Source of the DNA: Ferruginibacter paludis
Lineage (GTDB): Bacteria; Bacteroidota; Bacteroidia; Chitinophagales; Chitinophagaceae
Reading direction: 5' to 3'
NCBI RefSeq assembly: GCF_030409685.1
Contig: NZ_JAUFQJ010000011.1
Coordinates: 62,001-126,000, forward strand
Length of the DNA stretch: 64,000 bases
Part shown: positions 1 to 8,524 of the stretch, one piece after another
Layout: every line of letters starts with the position of its first letter
How positions within the stretch are numbered: the first letter of the stretch is position 1
Notes under the pieces: generated by a model
Databases searched by the model: none
What the model was told of the DNA's origin: nothing
Seen by the model: only the letters and a program-made list of their open reading frames with translations
Made by a program: the position numbers and the translations under genes

Positions 1-397
1 TGAAGTGGGTTGGTAAATCTTTCACACTGGTAAAATGATTAACTGTAGGGTCGTTTGTAGCCACGGCAATTATTTTATCATCTCTTTCGCCATTGTCAAT
101 CATCTGCATGTTACCAATTACTGTTGCTTCAACCAGGCAAAGTGGCTGAATACTTTCGCTGCACATCACCAGGATATCTAAAGGATCATGGTCATCGCCG
201 AGCGTTTGAGGAATAAAACCATAATTAATAGGATAATGAAAAGAGGAGTGGATTACCCTGTCCAGTATCAGCAAACCGGTAGCTTTGTCAATTTCATATT
301 TTGCCCTGGAGCCTTGTGGAATTTCAATTAAAGCATTAACGATTTCGGGAGTTTTGTCGCCGTAACTGGCACCATGCCATGGGTGTAATACGTACAT
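1..397 (-). CDS. ppa: Inorganic pyrophosphatase (partial, C-terminus off window)
   Basis: Family I soluble pyrophosphatase, hydrolysing PPi to phosphate in the cytoplasm. It starts with ATG at 397 (MYVLHPWHG) and runs off the left edge after about 132 codons. The family signature of metal-binding aspartates is visible as DDHDPLDILV, and the substrate-binding stretch IPQGSRAKYEID is present. The C-terminal part lies outside the window. Identification is firm; the missing end prevents any statement on length. Confidence 0.93.
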   Translation of the reverse strand, partial: MYVLHPWHGASYGDKTPEIVNALIEIPQGSRAKYEIDKATGLLILDRVIHSSFHYPINYGFIPQTLGDDHDPLDILVMCSESIQPLCLVEATVIGNMQMIDNGERDDKIIAVATNDPTVNHFTSVKDLPTHF

Positions 398-519
398 AAA
401 TAATTTTTTTGGGTTGTTACAGAATAATTAAAATTGCAAATCCATTAAAGCGAATACCTGGAATAGAATGAATAAACTACTATCAGGGTTGCTGTTGAAA
501 GGATTATCTGATAGTAATA

Positions 520-933
520 TTATTTTTCTTTTGGTTCTTCCTGAAAAGTATGTTTTAAATCAACAAGCCATTTGCCATTTACTTTTACCACCTTTATCTC
601 GTTGCGTATATCCTTTTTGTAGCTGTTTGAGTAATTGACAATGGTCACCGAGTCATTTACATTTTTGAGCTCATTAATGATTATGTCAGACTCTTTGTAT
701 TTTTTCAGCTCTTCTTTATTTTTCCCTTCAAAATTTTTGCGTGACAAATCAAAATATTGATTGTTTATATCTTCATCCAGCACCAGCGATTTAGCTTCTG
801 CAAAATTATTGTCCAGCACATCTTTTATGAAAGCCCTGGCAACATCAATGTCGGTGTTAGGAACAGTCCTGCTGTTATTGCAGGAGGCGCATGCGGCAAT
901 AACCAGAAAAATAATGAACGATTTTATTTTCAT
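520..933 (-). CDS. Small lipoprotein, DUF4878-like
   Basis: A 137-residue protein with a signal peptide ending in a lipobox-like ACASC, so probably a lipidated envelope protein. The rest is a small alpha+beta domain (VARAFIKDVLDNNFAEAKSL early, then VVKVNGKWLVDL near the end), the pattern of NTF2-like DUF4878 lipoproteins common in Bacteroidota. Such domains have no defined reaction. It stands alone between pyrophosphatase and phoH, all on the minus strand. The lipoprotein call is good; the DUF4878 assignment is from memory of the pattern. Confidence 0.75.
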   Translation of the reverse strand: MKIKSFIIFLVIAACASCNNSRTVPNTDIDVARAFIKDVLDNNFAEAKSLVLDEDINNQYFDLSRKNFEGKNKEELKKYKESDIIINELKNVNDSVTIVNYSNSYKKDIRNEIKVVKVNGKWLVDLKHTFQEEPKEK

Positions 934-1032
934 AATTAAAGGTAAACCATCTTTATAATATGCAAGCTAAAAAAGCAGATCTTACTTGGCACCTCTGAAG
1001 ATAAGCCAGGTAAAAATTGTGCAGGTAATAAA

Positions 1033-1059
1033 AAAGAGGTAGTTGATGGCTACCTCTTT
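1033..1059 (-). terminator. Rho-independent terminator of phoH
   Basis: A perfect 10-bp stem (AAAGAGGTAG at 1033-1042 pairing with 1050-1059) with a 7-nt loop. Read leftward it is followed by a run of T, so it ends the minus-strand phoH transcript. Confidence 0.85.
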
Positions 1060-1076
1060 CAAAAAAAATAATTGCT

Positions 1077-2054
1077 TTACCTGCGTTCATTGGCCATGTC
1101 AAATTCTTTGTCTTTGTCATATGCTTTAATGATTGCCTTTACCAGTTTATGGCGTACGACATCTTCTTCATCCAGTTCTATATGTGCTATACCATCTACG
1201 TTTTTCAAAATGCGCAAGGCTTTTTCAATACCGCTACGCATGTTTTTTGGCAGATCAACCTGTGTGGGATCCCCGGTGATAATTGCTTTTGCATTAGCAC
1301 CGATACGGGTTAAAAACATTTTTAATTGTCCATCATTTGTATTCTGGGCTTCATCTAAAATGATGAAAGCATTGTCAAGTGTGCGGCCTCGCATATACGC
1401 CAGGGGCGCTATTTCTATCGTGCGTGTGGTCATATAATAACCTAGTTTATCAGCAGGTATCATATCGTCCAGCGCATCGTATAAAGGCCGCAGATACGGA
1501 TCAATTTTTTCCTTCAGATCGCCCGGTAAAAATCCAAGATTTTCGCCGGCTTCAACTGCGGGTCTTGTTAAAATAATTTTTTTAACCGTTTTGTTTTTTA
1601 AAGCTCTCACTGCCAACGCCACCGCGGTATAAGTTTTACCCGTGCCCGCCGGCCCGATTGCAAAAACAATATCGTTTTTGTCAACCGCTGAAACCATTCT
1701 TTTTTGATTGGCGGTACGTGCTCTTACGGTTTTACCGTTGGGGCCAAATACCAATACATCATTGGGGTTACGATCAATAAAGTTGTCTACCACCTGCTGA
1801 TCATCACCGCCTAAAATCTGTTCAAAATAATTTTCACTCATGTGGCCGTTCTGTTCAATGTATTGAACAATGAGGTTGATTTTTTCTTTGGCATCTACAA
1901 TTTGCTCGGGAGCCCCGCTCAGTTTTACTTGTGTGCCTCTGCTTAAAATTTTTAAAAGGGGAAATTTCTTTTTCAGAATGTCGAGCTTACCATTGTTAAC
2001 ACCAAAAAATTCAATCGGGTTAACTGACTCGAGGTTGATGATAGTGTCTGTCAA
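1077..2054 (-). CDS. phoH: PhoH family ATPase
   Basis: A 325-residue P-loop ATPase of the PhoH/YbeZ family, thought to act in RNA metabolism with YbeY. Walker A is GPAGTGKT (134-141), Walker B is FIILDEAQN (230-238), and the sensor stretch TGDPTQVDLP follows near 260. The N-terminal 110 residues contain a KH-like segment typical of the full-length bacterial form. Length is normal. YbeY is not adjacent. A strong hairpin terminator lies just downstream. Confidence 0.93.
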   Translation of the reverse strand: MTDTIINLESVNPIEFFGVNNGKLDILKKKFPLLKILSRGTQVKLSGAPEQIVDAKEKINLIVQYIEQNGHMSENYFEQILGGDDQQVVDNFIDRNPNDVLVFGPNGKTVRARTANQKRMVSAVDKNDIVFAIGPAGTGKTYTAVALAVRALKNKTVKKIILTRPAVEAGENLGFLPGDLKEKIDPYLRPLYDALDDMIPADKLGYYMTTRTIEIAPLAYMRGRTLDNAFIILDEAQNTNDGQLKMFLTRIGANAKAIITGDPTQVDLPKNMRSGIEKALRILKNVDGIAHIELDEEDVVRHKLVKAIIKAYDKDKEFDMANERR

Positions 2055-2236
2055 TGTACTGTTGGTTTTAAGTTTTCGAATGAAATTGCCTGGTACTTTT
2101 AATGCTTTACTGGTTATTCAAATTTACTGAATTGCAACTGACAAAGCCGCCGTTTAGTTATTCACACATTGTTAAAAAAATAAAAATTAATAATGCTGTC
2201 ATCTATGTTTTACTACAGTAATTATGCCTATTGCAA

Positions 2237-2971
2237 TTACCTGAAGCCCGCCCTTAACAAAACGGTAAAGTGACCATTTATTTTTTGTTTTGATGGAAAC
2301 AAACCGGCCAGTTGCGGAGAAATAATTTCTACCGGATTACTTTTGTTTGCTTTTATATAATGCTGAACGGCAGACCAGGTTGTAAGATAGCCGGTCAGTT
2401 CCTCCAGTGTCCATTCAAATATTATTTTAAATGCCGGGCAATTAATCTCTTTAAATGGAAAAGGAATGGTAGTATAATTTTCATCAACATACTTCCTTTC
2501 TTTATCCCAGTATTTACCAATGATTTCAGTATAAAAGTGATTAATTATTTTATCAACCTCATCGTTAATTTTCAGCAGGCCATAGCCCATTACTGCCAGT
2601 AAACCACCTGGTTTTAATGTTCTTTTTACTTCATTATAAAAAGCATCAAAATCAAACCAATGAATAGCCTGGGCAACGGTTATCATATCAAAAAAAGCAT
2701 CGTCAAATTTTGCTTTTTCAGCTTCTGCTACTGAATAAAAAATATTGTTTTGCTTAATCGCATGATCAATTTGCTCGTTACTGATATCAGTAGCATAGAC
2801 GTTTGTAAAATAATGGGACAGGATTTTTGCCACCTGTCCATTGCCAGTTCCGCAATCCCAGGCATTTTGTTTTGACGCAACAAGCGGTAAAAGAAAGTCA
2901 TATAGTTCATCCGGGTAGGAGGGCCTGAAGGTCGCATACAAAGCTGACCGAGTGGAAAAATTATCTTTCAT
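2237..2971 (-). CDS. Class I SAM-dependent methyltransferase
   Basis: A 244-residue cytoplasmic methyltransferase. Motif I, which binds S-adenosylmethionine, is DCGTGNGQ (39-46), and a post-motif region ITVAQAIHWFDFDAF fits the UbiE/Methyltransf_11 group. The beginning (TRSALYATFRPSYPDELY) matches the family of small methyltransferases related to yeast trans-aconitate methyltransferase and Crg1. The substrate cannot be told from sequence. Monocistronic, minus strand. Confidence 0.85.
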   Translation of the reverse strand: MKDNFSTRSALYATFRPSYPDELYDFLLPLVASKQNAWDCGTGNGQVAKILSHYFTNVYATDISNEQIDHAIKQNNIFYSVAEAEKAKFDDAFFDMITVAQAIHWFDFDAFYNEVKRTLKPGGLLAVMGYGLLKINDEVDKIINHFYTEIIGKYWDKERKYVDENYTTIPFPFKEINCPAFKIIFEWTLEELTGYLTTWSAVQHYIKANKSNPVEIISPQLAGLFPSKQKINGHFTVLLRAGFR

Positions 2972-3015
2972 GTAAACTATTCATGTTAGTCAGAATAAAA
3001 ACAATGCCAATACAT

Positions 3016-3624
3016 TTACCGATGCCAGTCTATTTTTAATTGCTTAAAAAAATCTTGTTCTTCAAGCTCTTTTACTTCGCCGGGTTGAAGATTACCCAAC
3101 GCCAAATCTTCAATGGATAAACGGATTAAACGTTTGCAGCGATGCTTTACAGCAGCCGTCATTTTTCTTACCTGGTGATACTTGCCTTCTGTAAGGGTTA
3201 TCAGTAGCCACGAGTTGGGCAATCCCTCCTTAAATTCATCTGCCCGGCCAAATAAATTGGCCGGTTTGTCTACCAGTTGCACATCGCAGGCCCCAGTTGT
3301 ATAATATTCCCCGCCTTTAATTCGTATAGTTACGCCGGTTTGCAGCAACAATAATTTTTCCGGTGTTACAATATTTCTAACCTGCACCAGGTACGTTCGC
3401 TTATGGGGTACTTTGCTTTCAAATAACAGTTTGGTTACTTTTTTATTGGTAGTTAAAATCAATAATCCTTCCGAGTCATTGTCCAGCCTTCCAACTGCAT
3501 GAATGCCTTCGGGAAAGGCAAATGGCACATCTTTTAACAAACCAACTTTGTCAGGACTAACAAACTGCGATACCATGTTGTACGGCTTGTTGATGATAAA
3601 ATAACGATGTGCTTCCGGCATCAT
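3016..3624 (-). CDS. rluE: 23S rRNA/tRNA pseudouridine synthase, RluE type
   Basis: A 202-residue pseudouridine synthase of the RsuA/RluE group that isomerises a uridine in 23S rRNA. The catalytic aspartate sits in GRLD (45-48), followed by SEGLLILT. The family motif GKYHQVRKM lies near residue 150. There is no N-terminal S4 domain, which separates it from RluB/RsuA and suits RluE. The exact target position is inferred from subfamily resemblance only. The start could also be the second methionine. Confidence 0.85.
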   Translation of the reverse strand: MMPEAHRYFIINKPYNMVSQFVSPDKVGLLKDVPFAFPEGIHAVGRLDNDSEGLLILTTNKKVTKLLFESKVPHKRTYLVQVRNIVTPEKLLLLQTGVTIRIKGGEYYTTGACDVQLVDKPANLFGRADEFKEGLPNSWLLITLTEGKYHQVRKMTAAVKHRCKRLIRLSIEDLALGNLQPGEVKELEEQDFFKQLKIDWHR

Positions 3625-3828
3625 AATAAAGAAAAAATGGTGATCTGTACAGCTGCAATTTCATTTAATTATTCGGGATAAAAATATTTTAAGTCTTGTA
3701 CATTCAGAAAAAGCAGCATGACTTACCAGTTAAAAATTGGCTTTGTCCTTAATGAACAAGGTTTTATATTCAATTACAGCTTGATGTTCAAATGTAGTAT
3801 TGGTAAGGGTTTTACGGCTTATTACCAT

Positions 3829-3836
3829 TACCTTTG
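3829..3836 (+). promoter_or_regulatory. Bacteroidota -7 promoter element TACCTTTG
   Basis: Matches TAnnTTTG and is followed by CAGCC. It lies 17 nt before the ATG at 3854. Since transcription should begin a few bases downstream, it supports 3854 rather than the upstream in-frame start at 3800 as the translation start of the helicase. Confidence 0.65.
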
Positions 3837-3853
3837 CAGCCAATTTTAGCAAT

Positions 3854-5182
3854 ATGACTTTTGATGATTTAAATTTAAATACGCCGTTGTTAAGTGCGTT
3901 GGATGACCTTGGCTATACCAATCCCACCACTATTCAACGCAAGGTTTTTTCCGTTGTTATGTCTGGTGCAGATGTGTGTGGTATTGCTCAAACTGGCACA
4001 GGTAAAACCTTTGCTTATTTGTTACCCTGTCTGCGGCAATGGAAATTTACAAAAGATAAAAATCCGCAGATACTGATTATTGTTCCTACAAGGGAACTGG
4101 TAGCGCAGGTAGTAGAAGCTGTAAAAGCATTAAGCAAGTACACCAGCCTTGTTGCAGTGGGCGTATATGGGGGCGTAAATATCAATACCCAAAAAGCGGA
4201 GGTTGAGAAAGGCCTGGACGTATTGGTGGCTACGCCGGGACGACTGTATGATCTTGCAATGAATGGTGCTTTTAAAACAAAATCCATCCGGCACCTGGTA
4301 ATTGACGAAGTGGATGAAATGCTGAACCTTGGCTTTAGAACACAGTTAAAAAATATACTGGACCTGTTACCCGTAAGAAGGCAAAACCTCATGTTTTCTG
4401 CCACCATTACAGAAGAAGTTGAACAGTTGATGAGCACCTATTTTAACAACCCGGTAAGGGTAGAGGCTGCGCCAACGGGCACACCGCTGGAGAATATTGT
4501 GCAGACCATTTATAACGTCCCTAATTTCTATACCAAGGTTAACCTGCTGGAATTATTGCTGGCAACCAATACTGAGATGAGTAAAGTGCTGGTGTTTGTG
4601 GCAACAAAAAAACTGGCGGATGAATTGTATGAACAGCTGGAAGCCAAATATCCCGGAACTGCGGGCGTGATACATTCCAATAAAGAACAGAATCACCGCT
4701 TTAACACGGTAAAACAATTCCAGGAAGGTAACTATCGCTTTATAATTGCTACGGATATTGTTGCCAGGGGAATCGACATTTCGGAGGTAACGCACGTTAT
4801 TAATTTCGATATGCCGGAAGTACCGGAAAATTATATTCACCGCATAGGCCGTACAGGGCGTGCAGATAAAAAAGGCATTGCAGTAACATTTGTTACAGAA
4901 GCTGAAAAACCCAACCAGGCTGCCGTTGAAGCATTGATGAAATACACAATACCTGTTGCTGACCTGCCTGCAGAATTGATCATATCGGATGTTTTGACGG
5001 AAGACGAAAAGCCAAAGGTTTTCATGAAAATCATCCAATTAAAAACACCTGCCAAAGACGCTGCAGGCCCCAGCTTTCATGAGAAATCAGCCAAAAATAA
5101 AAAGGTAAATTTTATTGTGAGGAAAAAAGACCGGATGATGAAAAAGTATGGTAAACCAATCAGCCGCGGACAGAAAAAGTAA
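3854..5182 (+). CDS. DEAD-box-like ATP-dependent RNA helicase
   Basis: A 442-residue superfamily 2 RNA helicase of the RhlE/DeaD type, remodelling RNA in the cytoplasm. Visible motifs are Q-motif TNPTTIQRK, motif I AQTGTGKT (45-52), Ia PTREL (78-82), VATPGR, motif II DEVD (151-154, where the classical form is DEAD), SAT, ARGID and HRIGRTGR. A short basic tail follows. An in-frame ATG at 3800 would add 18 residues, but the promoter element overlaps that extension, so I chose 3854. Single gene, followed after 18 nt by the pentapeptide gene. Confidence 0.93.
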   Translation: MTFDDLNLNTPLLSALDDLGYTNPTTIQRKVFSVVMSGADVCGIAQTGTGKTFAYLLPCLRQWKFTKDKNPQILIIVPTRELVAQVVEAVKALSKYTSLVAVGVYGGVNINTQKAEVEKGLDVLVATPGRLYDLAMNGAFKTKSIRHLVIDEVDEMLNLGFRTQLKNILDLLPVRRQNLMFSATITEEVEQLMSTYFNNPVRVEAAPTGTPLENIVQTIYNVPNFYTKVNLLELLLATNTEMSKVLVFVATKKLADELYEQLEAKYPGTAGVIHSNKEQNHRFNTVKQFQEGNYRFIIATDIVARGIDISEVTHVINFDMPEVPENYIHRIGRTGRADKKGIAVTFVTEAEKPNQAAVEALMKYTIPVADLPAELIISDVLTEDEKPKVFMKIIQLKTPAKDAAGPSFHEKSAKNKKVNFIVRKKDRMMKKYGKPISRGQKK

Positions 5183-5200
5183 TGGTTTTAAAATATTTTT

Positions 5201-5794
5201 ATGAAAACGAGCGAAGAGGAAACGGCCCATCACCAAAAAAAATTTAAAAATATTACCTCGGAAGAAAAAACAATTACCGGCAGGTATTTTGACCATCGCA
5301 CCTTTTACAAGTGCAGTTTAAAAGGATCTGTTTTTGAGGATTGCAATTTTGAAAATTGTGTGTTTGAAGAATGTGACTTGTCCCTGATCAAATTGAAGGA
5401 AACTGCATTCAGCAATACACAGATCAATGGTTCAAAAGCAATTGGTATTGTGTGGCATGCCGCTTCCAATCCTTTGTCTGTCAACTTTAAAAATTCAAGA
5501 ATAAGTTACAGCAGTTTTTACGGCAAAAACTTAAAGAAAATGCAGATGATAGATTGTATTGCTGATGAAGCAGATTTCACTAACTGCAACCTTATTCAAT
5601 CGAATTTTGCCGGAACAGATTTAAGGAATGCGATTTTTATAAACACAGATATGTCTCAGGCCAATTTTGTGAACGCCACCAACTACAGTATCAACCTGCA
5701 AAATAATAAAACAAAAAAAGCAAAATTCAGCCTTCCCCAAGCGCTTTCTTTCTTACATAGCCTGGATATTATTTTGGTAGATCAGGAACTGTAA
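5201..5794 (+). CDS. Pentapeptide-repeat protein
   Basis: A 197-residue protein made largely of A(D/N)LXX-type pentapeptides, for example GSVFEDCNFENCVFEECDL near the start and ADFTNCNLIQSNFAGTDLRN later. These fold into a right-handed quadrilateral beta-helix. The layout, with two blocks of repeats split by a short loop and a C-terminal helix ending in SFLHSLDIILV, recalls Qnr/McbG proteins that shield type II topoisomerases. A role in gyrase protection is possible but not shown. Probably co-transcribed with the helicase upstream. Confidence 0.85.
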   Translation: MKTSEEETAHHQKKFKNITSEEKTITGRYFDHRTFYKCSLKGSVFEDCNFENCVFEECDLSLIKLKETAFSNTQINGSKAIGIVWHAASNPLSVNFKNSRISYSSFYGKNLKKMQMIDCIADEADFTNCNLIQSNFAGTDLRNAIFINTDMSQANFVNATNYSINLQNNKTKKAKFSLPQALSFLHSLDIILVDQEL

Positions 5795-5799
5795 ACAAT

Positions 5800-6027
5800 T
5801 TAATCCTGCTTTTTGGGAGGAAGATCAAAAGCAACCGCTTCATGTTCAAAATGTCCTTTGTGCGAGCCGTCGCAAAAGGGTTTATTTTTGGATAAACCAC
5901 AACGGCAAATTGAGATAATTTCTCTGCCACCCAGGTGGTAGACTGCACCACTTTTGTCTACTATTTCAAAATCACCTTCTATCTTAAGAGAGCCGTTATT
6001 ATTAACGGTAATTTTTGTACTAGCCAT
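5800..6027 (-). CDS. CDGSH iron-sulfur domain protein
   Basis: A 75-residue protein with the complete CDGSH motif CRCGLSKNKPFCDGSH, whose three cysteines and one histidine bind a 2Fe-2S cluster. An N-terminal segment (NNNGSLKIEGDFEIVDKSG) forms the usual beta strand of the small single-domain bacterial form. Probably a redox or cluster-carrying protein in the cytoplasm; the partner is unknown. It converges with the pentapeptide gene with 5 nt between stops. Confidence 0.9.
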   Translation of the reverse strand: MASTKITVNNNGSLKIEGDFEIVDKSGAVYHLGGREIISICRCGLSKNKPFCDGSHKGHFEHEAVAFDLPPKKQD

Positions 6028-6101
6028 GCAGCTGCTGATGTGTAATTAAATGAAAAAAGTTAAACAGAAATTAATACCCCTGAAATAGCATATCCTGCTA
6101 C

Positions 6102-7103
6102 TCAATTATGGTTTACCAGTTCTATATCTGGTTTCGATTCGTCCGTAAGTTTTACCTTACCGCGATTCGCTCTTACAATCCTGGAGTAAAGAGAAATTTC
6201 TTTATCAAAAAGAAAACGGAAGAATAATTTTGTCCATGAAGTGTGGTAATATAAACTGTTGTAAAACGAAGGAGCGCCTTGCCTGATTTGTGGCAGCTTG
6301 TTCCATGGTATAGAAGGGAAATCATGGTGTTCATTGTGATATCCAACATTAAACGCCACTGTATTCAATACACCATAGTAGCTGTATGTTTCCTGTTCGC
6401 CGTGTGTTAAATAGTGCTCCTGTATCCATCTTGCTCCAAGTGGGTGCAGACCAACTGAAAAGAAGAAACTCATCAGTAAAAATGCAATTGCTTTTGGCCC
6501 GAGTAAAAAAGAGATACCAACCACAAAAGCGATCTGAACAGCCCAGTTTAAAGCTACCCAGCCGTCGAAAGGTTTAATTTCCTTTAGACGGGCAATACGA
6601 AAAATTTGAAAAAATGGATAAAATAAGAGCCATATGACCTTTCCAATAAAGTAGTTATTTATCAGTTTAGCTTCCCATTTATTTGGCAAATCACCATCCA
6701 GTTCGTGTACTCCCTGAAAAGAGTGGTGCTTGATATGATACCTTTCAAAGGAAACAGAACTTGGAAAAATTTGGGGAATGTTTGCCAGTATGCCAGCCAG
6801 CCTGTTGGCTTCCGGCTTTTTAAACAATAGCCTGTGAGCGCATTCATGTATCATCACAAATAAAGCATGATCAGCAAAAGCACCGATCAAATAAGCGGCA
6901 CCCGCAACAATCCACCAGGATTTGTCGGCCACCAGCCATGCCATAACAATTTGCAGTGCAACCAGGCCGATAATTACGAAAATAGTGGAAGGATTTTTAC
7001 CAATCAAGTTTCTGATGTCAGGGTGGCTTTTTAGTATTTCCTTTGTCCTGATACGATGGGGTTCAGAAGTATTTGAAAATACAAACGAGTTTTTTTGAGT
7101 CAT
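6102..7103 (-). CDS. Sphingolipid (dihydroceramide) delta-4 desaturase-like membrane protein
   Basis: A 333-residue integral-membrane di-iron desaturase. The three histidine boxes are HECAH (86-90), HIKHH (123-127) and HNEHH (256-260). The N-terminus has the Lipid_DES pattern (HRIRTKEILKSHPDIRNL), and the third box sits in FNVGYHNEHHDFP, which is how I remember eukaryotic DEGS1/DES1. A SYYG motif precedes it and a SW..L...F segment follows, as in DEGS. The family inserts the 4,5 double bond into dihydroceramide. This colinearity from end to end goes beyond a generic fatty-acid desaturase. No serine palmitoyltransferase lies nearby. The substrate is inferred. Confidence 0.85.
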   Translation of the reverse strand: MTQKNSFVFSNTSEPHRIRTKEILKSHPDIRNLIGKNPSTIFVIIGLVALQIVMAWLVADKSWWIVAGAAYLIGAFADHALFVMIHECAHRLLFKKPEANRLAGILANIPQIFPSSVSFERYHIKHHSFQGVHELDGDLPNKWEAKLINNYFIGKVIWLLFYPFFQIFRIARLKEIKPFDGWVALNWAVQIAFVVGISFLLGPKAIAFLLMSFFFSVGLHPLGARWIQEHYLTHGEQETYSYYGVLNTVAFNVGYHNEHHDFPSIPWNKLPQIRQGAPSFYNSLYYHTSWTKLFFRFLFDKEISLYSRIVRANRGKVKLTDESKPDIELVNHN

Positions 7104-7428
7104 AAGAGAAAAAAATTATACAGGCGTATTATTAATTTAAAAATGTATAAGCCGTCTTTGTGGTCAAACTTGTAATACTTGCGCAATGTAAGTATTTATA
7201 CGCAATCATATATCTCAAACTGCCATAAATCAACATTTACGCAATAACAAAAAGGAATTAAAAAAGTTCGGTTTTTCAACCGGAACGCAGTGGCAACAAC
7301 AATAAATTAAATTTTAAAAACGTCTTCATGTGAGTGGGTGCAGAATTTTAACATAAAATATTATTTGATTTAAAATTTCATTGTGCTCTCATTGTATATT
7401 TGAACAAAACGAACTTAAAAATATTATC
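7104..7428. other. Divergent intergenic region with a dyad
   Basis: This 325-bp AT-rich region separates the desaturase from the OB-fold/YceI pair. It contains the dyad AATACTT (7174-7180) with AAGTATT (7190-7196), 9 nt apart, about 75 bp upstream of the desaturase start, and the rightward -7 element at 7395. I see no gene in it. Confidence 0.5.
7395..7402 (+). promoter_or_regulatory. -7 promoter element TATATTTG for the OB-fold/yceI pair
   Basis: An exact TAnnTTTG match 26 nt before the ATG at 7429. A TTTG lies further upstream at 7364-7367, at a spacing longer than usual for the -33 box. Confidence 0.6.
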
Positions 7429-7878
7429 ATGGTCATCAGTAAAACCAGGCGTAAAAATATTTTGATCGCAGTTTTGCTAATTGCACTCGCCGGTGGGGGA
7501 GTGTTATGGTATCTTTTTACAGAAAAATTTGGGGATACCCGTAAAGAGAAGGCTGATTACACAATGTCAGCGCAGGACCTGATAGCAGAGTTTAAGAAAA
7601 GTGACAGTCTTGCTAATAAAAAATATGCAGAAAGAATGATTGAAGTTACCGGGATTGTAACAGCAGTAGAGCCGGCGGATACAACGGTAAACATTAAAAT
7701 GGCCGACAGCACAGGATCTTATGTTATTTTTGCTTTTCAACAACAGCATCTTGCTAATGCAAGAAGGGTAAAGGCTGGTGATAGTTTATCGGTAAAGGGA
7801 TCCTGCAGCGGAGGCGCTTACAGCGAAATATTGGAAACGGAGTACATTACTTTTAAAAGATGTGCTATAAGTAAATAA
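7429..7878 (+). CDS. OB-fold protein, tRNA_anti-like
   Basis: A 149-residue protein with an N-terminal membrane anchor (KNILIAVLLIALAGGGVLWYL) and an OB-fold domain that begins at DLIAEFKKSD and runs through VTGIVTAVEPADTTVNIKM. This is the tRNA_anti-like family of Bacteroidota, whose ligand is unknown. I chose ATG at 7429 because an upstream TTG-initiated reading would overlap the promoter element at 7395. It lies 30 nt before the yceI gene, so the two are probably one operon. Confidence 0.75.
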   Translation: MVISKTRRKNILIAVLLIALAGGGVLWYLFTEKFGDTRKEKADYTMSAQDLIAEFKKSDSLANKKYAERMIEVTGIVTAVEPADTTVNIKMADSTGSYVIFAFQQQHLANARRVKAGDSLSVKGSCSGGAYSEILETEYITFKRCAISK

Positions 7879-7908
7879 GCATTTAACCATCAAGAAAAAT
7901 AAAGTACG

Positions 7909-8454
7909 ATGAAAAAAACAACCCTGATTTTTGCACTGCTTATATCCGGAGCAAGTGTATTTGCACAAAAAAGAACAACCACCTCTGGTACAATAAGTTT
8001 TGATGCCACAACCAGCCTGGATGCTTTGCCAAGGGCTGAGAATAAAACAGTAGTAGCAGCTTTGGACCCCAAAACAGGCGGAATAGCATTTGAAGCGATT
8101 ATCAAAAGTTTCTCTTTTGTGAACCCCATGATGCAGGGACATTTCAACAGCGTTAACTGGCTTGATTCAGATAAGTTTCCCACTGCGACTTTCAAGGGGA
8201 AAATAACGAATTTGGCGGCTGTTAATTTTAGTAAAGATGGCACTTATCCTGCGGAGGTAAGCGGCGACCTGACTATTCATGGTGTGACTAAAACAATTAG
8301 TACCAAAGGAACAATAGTTGTAACAGGCAAAATGATTTCTGCTACGGCAGCCTTTGTTGTTAAAGTAGATGACTACGGCATCACAGGCAAAGCCATCGAA
8401 GCTGGCAAAGTGAATAAGGAACCCAAAGTTTCTGTTGCAGTAAGTTTTAACTAA
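7909..8454 (+). CDS. YceI family protein
   Basis: A 181-residue secreted protein with a signal peptide (ending near SVFAQ) and a YceI lipocalin-like beta-barrel domain. Typical family stretches are FVNPMMQGHFNSVNWLDSDKFPTATF, cited here in pieces as HFNSVNWLD and KFPTATFKGKI, and DLTIHGVTK. YceI proteins bind isoprenoid chains in the periplasm. The companion OB-fold gene upstream is probably in the same transcript. A strong terminator follows. Confidence 0.88.
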   Translation: MKKTTLIFALLISGASVFAQKRTTTSGTISFDATTSLDALPRAENKTVVAALDPKTGGIAFEAIIKSFSFVNPMMQGHFNSVNWLDSDKFPTATFKGKITNLAAVNFSKDGTYPAEVSGDLTIHGVTKTISTKGTIVVTGKMISATAAFVVKVDDYGITGKAIEAGKVNKEPKVSVAVSFN

Positions 8455-8468
8455 GCTGGATAACAATT

Positions 8469-8513
8469 AAAAAAGTAAGGCGCCTGTAGACAAAACATGC
8501 GCCTTACTTTTTT
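8469..8513. terminator. Bidirectional terminator between yceI-like and HU/SPOR genes
   Basis: A 15-bp perfect stem (8469-8483 with 8499-8513, core GTAAGGCGC) and a 15-nt loop, flanked by A on the left and T on the right, so it works for both converging transcripts. Confidence 0.9.
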
Positions 8514-8524
8514 AAAATTCGTTT

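Noticed and set aside
3800..3853. Upstream in-frame ATG that would extend the helicase by 18 residues
   Set aside because: A TACCTTTG promoter element lies inside the extension, so the mRNA would start after it.
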